Origin: Hericium rajendrae
Lineage: Eukaryota > Basidiomycota > Agaricomycetes > Russulales > Hericiaceae
Assembly (NCBI GenBank): GCA_033439255.1
Contig: CM065888.1
Span: forward strand, 620,001 to 684,000
Reading direction: 5' to 3'
DNA: 64,000 bases
This document shows positions 57,341 to 64,000 of the stretch, one piece after another; the first letter of the stretch is position 1; the number at the start of each line of letters is the position of its first letter. A program made the position numbers and the translations under genes. The notes below the pieces were generated by a model. That model made no database searches and was not told the DNA's origin. It worked only from the letters and a program-made list of their open reading frames with translations.

Positions 57341-60300
57341 ATGCTGGACGACTCTCAAGAAACACAGGGCTTTGTCCCCGGCGAAAACGACGAGGAAGAG
57401 CTTTGGGAGGCTCTCGAGATCACCGCTGAGCACCCAAAGAAGGGCTTTAGGATTCGCTGGGCTGGGATTGACCCCGAGACGGGCAAACCGTGGGCGCAGA
57501 GCTGGTCCAAACGTGAGGACTGTGCAGACGACTTGGTGCAAGCATGGAGGAAGAAACAAGCGGCGAAGAAGGGTGCGTTATTTGACCTTGCGATATGTTC
57601 AGTCTATTTATTGTGAGATGTCCTCAATCTCGGCCTTGTAGCAGAAGCTGGGACAGGCCGGAGAAGAAGCATTGCGAGGTCGTCCGCTTCCGTTACAAGC
57701 AGCTCCGTTTCTGCGAAACAAGGGGCACCGGGCCCTCTAGCCAGCTCGTCCAAAACGCGTCTTCCTTCTCGCGAAGCAGGACCTCAGTCGCTCAAACGCA
57801 AGCGTTCTACGGGCAGCGGTCGCTATACGCGATCTACAATCAGCCTTACTGATGAGACTCTCATGTCTGCTTCGAAGAGACGCAAAGTCACCAAGGGCAA
57901 TGACGGAGGCGACGATGATTCGCAGGAGCCTATGCAGTTCCCCAAAAGGAATCGTCGATCGAAGAAAGGGTACTTCCCTTCGGACTACGAGCAGAGCGAG
58001 GACGAAAGGCCGACGAAGCCAGGACCCTCAAGGCCTGTATTGAAGATTGGGCCACCTAAGGGCAAGCGTAAGTCTGTATCAGCGTCTACTACAATGCTCA
58101 ATGCGCGCTCCGATCGTGAAGAGAGCGAGGAAGATGATAGGAATGGGCAGCCGGTACCGCTCAAAATTGGTCCTCCTAAGGGCAAACGAAAAGTTCCCTC
58201 AGCGTCTGGTTCGATTGCTGACGCGCGATCAAAGTCTGCGAGCCTTCCTGCCGACAAGCCAGCACAGGCTGCCCCGCTCAAGGCCAAAACGAGCTCCTTC
58301 GGCGACGCAAGGCCTCATACGAAATCCGTGCTGCAGGCCATGCACTCCATTGCTACGTCGACTTCCAATAAGCCTACCCTCACGGAATCTCAGATTGACG
58401 CGCTTCGTGAAGAGGAAGAATCGCAGTCACAAACACAGAATCAAGCTCAAGACTCACGGCTTTTCTCATCTCAGCGAGTGGAACCTGAACAGCTCACGGC
58501 TGGCACTGAAGACGACGATGTTCAGTTGAGGTCAAATATAGCTCTTCATCCAGAGGAAGAAGAGGAACCAGGCCAGGACGAAGACGATACTCGAGAAAAT
58601 GCGCCCTCTCCTTCTATGGGACCAAACTCCCAGGCACAACGGCAGCTGGACTCGGAGCCATCGTTTTCCATTTCTCGGACAGTTGTCAAGACGTACAGCT
58701 CTCGCAAGCGCCTGTCTGGGTCTCGCATGACGGCTTCTGCTCCTGCGGAGGACTCGTCATCTGAGGAGCAGGACAACGATAAAGATGACAAAAATCCTCA
58801 AGAGCCTTCCCCCAAAGCGTCCAAATTCTCGTCCGTGGCGCGCTCTGCACCTCCTGCAGCTATTGTCAACCCAGCCCTCGCCGAATTTGTGCGCTCAAAG
58901 ACGACGCGTGCTCCCTCATCTTCTGCCGGCGGCACGACCTCTACCACGGCCAAACCCCTTCGACCCATCCCGCAGATCTCCCCATCCGCGTTCGCTCCCC
59001 ATCTGAAGCATAAAGAAGACGTGGCGCCGACAAGCTCTATCGAGCAGTTCGATTCGCCTGAGAAGCGACTAGCTGCGTCGAGCGTGCGCGACTGGGACGA
59101 GCGCAGCCCTGCCGTACCCTCAGGCAAACCGGCTATGAACCTCGACATGCGCGAGCGTCTTGCGCAGATGCGCGCTGGGCAGGCGAGTGCTGCGGGCCGT
59201 AAGCCGATGAGGAGCTTACAGGATATCACCGCCCGACGTGGAGGCTCCAGCTCGCTGAGATTCCAGACGGTGTTCCCAGGTCCGGCGGGCGCACTGAACA
59301 AGGAGAAGGAGAAAGATAAAAATAAGGAGCGCGACGAGAGGGAGGAATTTGAGAAGGCGATGGAAGTCTTGCAGCAGGAGACGCAGAGTCAGGGTTCGTC
59401 GGTTGATGAAGATAGGGATGGGAAGGGTGCTCAGCCTGAGGGTGGCGAGATGAGGGTCGATCTTGACCAGAGTAGAAGTGAGCGGGCCCCCAGCGGGGTC
59501 GAGGATGAGGTGGCAGTAGAGGAGTCTTTGCGGGTCAGTGTCGCGACTTCGCCTCGGGTAAGTGCAGGTGTCTTGTTCATGGAGACATCCGTGCTGATTA
59601 CTTGCGTCTATGCGCAGCCACAACAGCGGAATTCGCAGGAACACGATATTGTACCGCCTACAAGCTCTTCGAAGCACATATCAGACGAAAGCCAGTCCCA
59701 AAGCCAAGGCGGGCCTCAACCGTCCCCCACAGCTCAGCTTACGTCTGCCCTAAATGTGCTAAATATGAAATCCGAGGAGATTTCAAAGCTCGAGAAGGAG
59801 CTCGAGACACAGCGCGAGCTTACCGCAGACTACCGTGCCAAATGGGAAGCAGAATCGTCCTGGCGACGAGCGCAAGAGGCGTCAAAAAGAGCTTTTTCCG
59901 TCGTGGAGGTGCAAACTGACCTCATGGAGATGGAGGTCACACATCTTCCCCTTCCTCTGCCACAGGCTGCGCCTGACACCAGTCTCAATGACGAACGGGC
60001 TCGCTGGGAAACCGAGCGTCTCGAGCTTCAGCAGAAAATCAGCGCCCTGGAATCCGCAAAGGCCGCAGCGGCAAGCGATAGGGACTTCTTCCAGGAACAA
60101 TACCGCGCCGCGTCTGCCTTCACTGGCGAAGTGCGTGCGGAGAATGAAGAGCTCCTCAATCGTGCGACTGTCGCAGAATCGCAGGCGAAGACGGGCGTGG
60201 CGCTCGTGCGCACGACCTACGAGACGCGGATCGTCAAGCTCGAGCAGGAGGTCCGCAAGCAGCGCGCGATGATCCACATGTTTCAGGAGCGCGCGCGGCG

Positions 60301-60908
60301 GACGGACGATAACCTGCGGTTGCAGGCTGCGATGGCGCCGGAACTGTACAGAGAGAACGCGTTACTGAGGGAGGATGCGCTCCAGAGGAATGCGGTGGTG
60401 AATGAGTTGGAGGAAGACAACAGAGAGCTGGAGAAGGATATCATGTCGCTCGAGAGGAAGCTGGATAAGATGGAGAAGAAGCTCAGCATGCCGGAACGAG
60501 ATAAAGGGAAGGAAAAGGAAAAGGAGGACAAAGTTGAGCGCAAGCCTGATATGGATTGTGACGAAGATGAAGACGAGGACTATGTCCCTGGGCAAACCGA
60601 CGAGTCAGGCTCTGGCTCTGGTTCGGATTCGGAGTCGAATACTTCGGAGGGCTCAAAGCCAGGTATCCAGGTGGTGCAAGGAGCTGCTAGTCCTGCCGTT
60701 GACTCTCCCTCAAGCCCCGGTCCAGAGGTGATGGCGCCGAATGATCTAGCGTATACTTGTGGTTGGAGACCGAGTGACACTCATAAGCGTTGTGACTTCG
60801 CTGTAGGAAGCCAGGAGGTGCGTGTGCTTTCATTCTAATGTCCTCATAGTGCTCATAAAAGTATAGGATTTGAAGGAGCATTTTTACTCTGCTCACGTCG
60901 TATCTTGA
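57341..60908 (+). CDS. Chromo-like domain, coiled-coil and C2H2-type protein
   Basis: Four exons (57341-57572, 57642-59557, 59618-60817, 60867-60908) give 1,129 aa. Residues about 18-75 (WEALEITAEHPKKG, then RIRWAGIDPETGKPW and SWSKREDC) read as a chromo or chromo-shadow-like fold, which in other proteins binds methylated histone tails. A long Ser/Lys/Arg-rich low-complexity part follows, with two copies of a KIGPPKGKRK motif suggesting nuclear localisation or AT-hook-like DNA contact. Residues about 730-970 form a coiled coil rich in Glu/Arg/Leu. The tail is acidic and then ends in a Cys/His cluster, CGWRP..KRC..HFYSAH, completed by the 42-nt last exon. I infer a chromatin-associated nuclear protein; I do not recognise a named orthologue. 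The 60-nt intron at 59,558 is a multiple of three and could be retained. Confidence 0.8.
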
Positions 60909-61705
60909 TTGTCTGGCTACGCTGCCTGTCTTCATATCGACAGAGCCGGTGAGATATTGTGTTGTTGTGCACAACGAATCTATCTTTTTTTTGGTTCCAC
61001 CATAGTCATGAAACAATCGCAGAAAAATCCGATGTATCGTAAGGTGTCATGTCATTCTATCTTTCTCATTGTTCCATTGTTTTTTTCCTTCCGTGTCCTG
61101 AACCATCCTATTTTGAACCAAATCTAGACGGGCTTCTCTCTACACTAATAAGCGTGTGCCTCTAGGTCCTAATATAGACCATTTGACGAGATGACGCAAA
61201 CGAATGTCTTCTCCAGCTTGGCGTCTCGACCACGCGAGATGCAAGACCGCGACTACTGCTCCGTCAATGGTGTACGTTCAGCCGTCCGGTCCATCGCACA
61301 ACTGCGTTTCCGCAACTAGCCTTTATGATGCATATTGTCCCACAAATGGCCCACAACTTGTCCGCTATCAGTCATCTAACCCTGTTGCTTATCGATTCTC
61401 AGTCCATTTAGCTACTTCTGCGCACGCACTGACCTCAAAACTAGTATCTACCGTTGATCCTGACGCCTGCACCGACACATATCCGACGTTCGCCTCGGCC
61501 GTAGGCTTCTCCCGGCCCAGACTTTGGTTCATGGGATGTCAGCGACATACCGTGAACGAATCAATAGTAAGTTATTGTCATCTCGTATATGCGCGCCTTC
61601 AACTTATACAATGTAGCCGCCGGCATATAAAATGCGTTCAAAAACCACTCATTCACCATCGGAAAGAACAGCTTTCCACTCGCTCACAGATACATCTTCG
61701 TCGCA
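60909..61705. other. Intergenic with promoter of OYE copy 2
   Basis: From about 61,400 this region recurs before the next OYE gene (63,207-63,512), so the tandem unit includes the promoter. TATAAAA lies at 61,626-61,632. Confidence 0.55.
61626..61632 (+). promoter_or_regulatory. TATA box of OYE copy 2
   Basis: TATAAAA 80 nt before the ATG; the same element lies 80 nt before the next OYE start. Confidence 0.5.
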
Positions 61706-63074
61706 ATGTCTTCCATCTCTGCAGCTGCCGCAGATACCGCGCTCTTCAAGCCAATTCACGTCGGCAACATCACCCTTTCGCATCGCGTCGCGCTCGCGCC
61801 GCTGACACGCTGTCGCAACACTGCGGAGCACGTCCCGACGGACTTGACGCTTGAGCACTATGTTCAGCGCGCGAGTACGTCAGGCACGCTTCTCATCACG
61901 GAGGCTACCATTGTGCATCCAAAGGCTGGTGGATGGGCGCACGCCCCGGGAATCTATAATGAGGAACAGGTACAGGCGTGGAAGAAGGTAAGTGTCGCAT
62001 TTCTCCGTCGTTCCTTCTTAGACCGGACTTATTTAGACCGTCCATGTAGATCGTCGAAGCCGTGCACGCTCGTGGCTCGTATATTTTTCTCCAGCTCTGG
62101 GCCCTCGGACGCTCGGCCGATCCTGCCTTGCTCGCGTCCGAAGGAAACTATCCTTATGTTGCTCCTTCACCGATTGGCCTGTCCGAAGAGTCGGAGCACA
62201 TGCCAGGCGGTCCCACACCTCGTCCGCTCACCATCCCCGAAATTCGGGAATACGTCACGTGGTTTGGCGACGCCGCCGTACGCGCCGTGCAAGGCGCCGG
62301 ATTCGACGGCATCGAGATCCACGGTGCCAACGGCTATCTGGTGGACCAATTCTTGCAAGATGTAAGCAACGTACGAGACGACGAGTATGGTGGTTCAGTT
62401 GAGGGACGTTGCCGTTTTGTGCTGGAGATCATAAAAGAAATAGCGGGCAGGATCGGGGAGGAGCGGACGGCGCTGCGGTGTAGCCCGTTCTCGAAGTATC
62501 AAGGTGAGGTTCTATAACCATGAATACTTCACTATGCATGATTTCTCTAATGCCGCTGGATTCCTTTTTCATTCCCTCTGTGCGTAGATATGGGCATGAA
62601 GGACCCACACCCGACATTCACGCACCTGGTCACCCAGCTGCGTGCTGCACACCCTTCACTCGCGTACTTGCATTTCATCGAGCCACGCATGGACGGTTCA
62701 GACGATGCGTTTATCTCCGAGAGCAGTGCGGGATCTGGAAATGATTTCGCGCGAAAGATATGGGCACCAAGGCCATTCGTGAGTGCCGGCGGATACGACG
62801 GCAAGACTGCGCGATACGTAGCAGACCGTTATGGGGACATCATTGCTTTCGGGCGGCATTTCCTTGCGAACGTACGTCTAATTTCAAACGTGGCTTGTAT
62901 TTAGAGTTAATCTGCGCGAAATAGCCGGACTTGCCGCGTCGCATCAAGGACGATATAAAATATAACAGGTACGACCGTTCGACGTTCTACTCGGTGCTGG
63001 AGCCGAAGGGATACACGGACTACCCTTTTGCGAAGGTGGAAGCCGTAAGTGAGGGTCTTGTGGCCGCTAGCTGA
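61706..63074 (+). CDS. Old Yellow Enzyme family oxidoreductase (OYE copy 2)
   Basis: Four exons (61706-61987, 62050-62503, 62588-62871, 62925-63074) give 389 aa. Motifs are [20 protein letters not shown], the active site [15 protein letters not shown] (His and Asn pair for substrate binding), [16 protein letters not shown] and [11 protein letters not shown]. The enzyme should hold FMN and reduce alpha,beta-unsaturated carbonyls with NADPH. Intron positions match the OYE gene at 13.5 kb, but the sequence is clearly different. Compared with that gene it has a longer C-terminus after DYPFAKVEA; the last codons (VSEGLVAAS) read through a GTAAGT that could be a donor, so the end is less certain. 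Confidence 0.9.
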
Positions 63075-63512
63075 GTAGTACTAAGCACCGAGTATTTGGC
63101 TCTGTTTCGCTACCTACGGCAGCCATAATCTATGAAAGCGATAGGATTCCAGAAAAAGCCGTTCCTCAAGTGTCCACGACTAGACCCTTGATGCTTAATG
63201 ATCCGTTAGTCCATTCAGCTACTTTTGCGCACGCCTTGACCCGAACATCAGCATGTTCATTTGATCCTAACGCCTATGCCGACAGGCGTCTGATGTTTGT
63301 TTCGGCCGTAGGCTTTTGCAGGCCCCAGTCCTGACTCACGATAAGTCTACACTTACTCGGACGGATCAATGGTGAGCCAAGTATTGTTTTATAGTATATA
63401 CGCGTCTTTGACCTCCAACGTAGCCGCTGGCGTATAAAACGCGTTCCAAGATGGTTCACTTACCGTCAAGAAAAACAGCAACCCATTCGCTCTCACTAGT
63501 ACCTTGGTTGCA
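63075..63512. other. Intergenic, duplicated OYE promoter
   Basis: Repeats much of 61,400-61,705, including CGGCCGTAGGCTT and a TATAAAA box at 63,433-63,439. No gene is supported. Confidence 0.6.
63433..63439 (+). promoter_or_regulatory. TATA box of OYE copy 3
   Basis: TATAAAA 80 nt before the ATG at 63,513, the same spacing as in the tandem copy. Confidence 0.5.
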
Positions 63513-64000
63513 ATGTCTTCTATCCCTGCAGCTGCCGCAGATACCGCGCTCTTCAAGCCGATTCACGTCGGCGACATCACCCTTTCGCATCGTGTTGCGC
63601 TCGCGCCGCTGACGCGCTGCCGTAACACTGCAGAGCACGTCCCAACGGACTTGACGCTTGAGCACTACGTTCAGCGCGCAAGTACGCCAGGCACGCTTCT
63701 CATCACTGAGGCCACCATCGTGCATCCGAAAGCGGGTGGAGCGGCACATTCCCCAGGAATTTATAACGAGGAGCAAGTGCGAGCATGGAGGAAGGTATGT
63801 GTCGCGCTCCCTGGCCTTTTCTTCGGTCTGGCATTTTCCTAACCTAAGCTACGGTTGTGTAGATCGTTGACGCTGTGCATGCCCGCGACTCGTTCATTTT
63901 CCTTCAGCTCTGGGCCCTCGGGCGTGCTGGAGACCCAGCTCTGCTCACCTCCGAAGGAAACTATCCTTATGTTGCCCCCTCGCCGATAGGCCTATCCGAA
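63513..64000 (+). CDS. Old Yellow Enzyme family oxidoreductase (OYE copy 3, partial at window edge)
   Basis: Exon 1 (63513-63794, 282 nt, same length as copy 2) and the beginning of exon 2 (from 63,863) are present; the gene runs off the right edge. The protein begins [16 protein letters not shown] and is nearly identical to copy 2 through [15 protein letters not shown] and [10 protein letters not shown]. The second exon reads [30 protein letters not shown]. This is a recent tandem duplicate including the promoter. The active-site and FMN phosphate motifs lie outside the window. Confidence 0.88.

Noticed and set aside
13544-63074. Secondary-metabolite gene cluster
   Set aside because: No polyketide, peptide or terpene synthase, P450 or cluster regulator is visible in the window, and conserved housekeeping genes interrupt the redox genes.
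1-64000. tRNA, rRNA or CRISPR-like elements
   Set aside because: No B-box-like GGTTCGA..CC in a cloverleaf context, no rRNA-like stretch and no regularly spaced direct repeats were found by eye.

Overview
The window looks like nuclear DNA of an Agaricomycete (basidiomycete) fungus. Genes are split by many short introns (about 50-70 nt) with GT..AG ends. The protein families also fit: large F-box expansions, aryl-alcohol-type aldo/keto reductases, Old Yellow Enzymes, SAM O-methyltransferases, a DUR3 urea transporter and a Nop4-type RNA-binding protein. No rRNA, tRNA, CRISPR or bacterial-style operon was seen. All exon models below were built by hand from splice motifs and reading-frame continuity.

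Layout. 0.2-7.3 kb: a candidate DNA transposon with a small unknown gene and a 12-exon, about 1,401-aa transposase-like gene, bracketed by a 15-bp inverted repeat. 7.7-9.0 kb: an unknown coiled-coil protein. 9.4-23.7 kb: a large inverted segmental duplication. Each arm of about 3.9 kb carries one F-box/zinc-ribbon-like gene and one larger F-box gene in convergent orientation. The 6.4-kb spacer holds an OYE-type oxidoreductase and an O-methyltransferase with a very large disordered insertion. 23.9-25.8 kb: a serine carboxypeptidase with a 1-nt frameshift. 27.8-31.4 kb: two more members of the F-box/zinc-ribbon family in tandem. 32.5-35.3 kb: DUR3, followed by a short poly(A)-tailed retroposed insert with a perfect 12-bp target-site duplication. 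36.4-40.8 kb: two tandem aldo/keto reductases. 41.9-46.1 kb: two paralogous short-chain dehydrogenases. 46.4-49.5 kb: NOP4/RBM28-like gene. 50.0-52.2 kb: a second O-methyltransferase with an Asn-Gly-rich tail. 54.9-56.4 kb: a decayed aldo/keto reductase pseudogene. 57.3-60.9 kb: a chromo-like/coiled-coil/zinc-finger protein. 61.7-64.0 kb: two tandem OYE genes, the second cut by the window edge.

Themes. (1) Local duplication dominates: inverted F-box arms, tandem F-box, AKR and OYE copies, and paired SDRs. (2) Exons of 5-9 nt recur. A 7-nt exon is conserved in both SDR paralogues, a 9-nt exon appears in one AKR copy only, a 6-nt exon lies in DUR3 and a 5-nt exon in an O-methyltransferase. (3) Many genes are NAD(P)H/FMN redox enzymes or methyltransferases suited to aromatic or xenobiotic metabolism, but no polyketide, peptide or terpene backbone synthase is present, so a biosynthetic cluster cannot be claimed. 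The most novel-looking unit is the four-member F-box-like family with two CxxC pairs and an invariant 45-nt exon.
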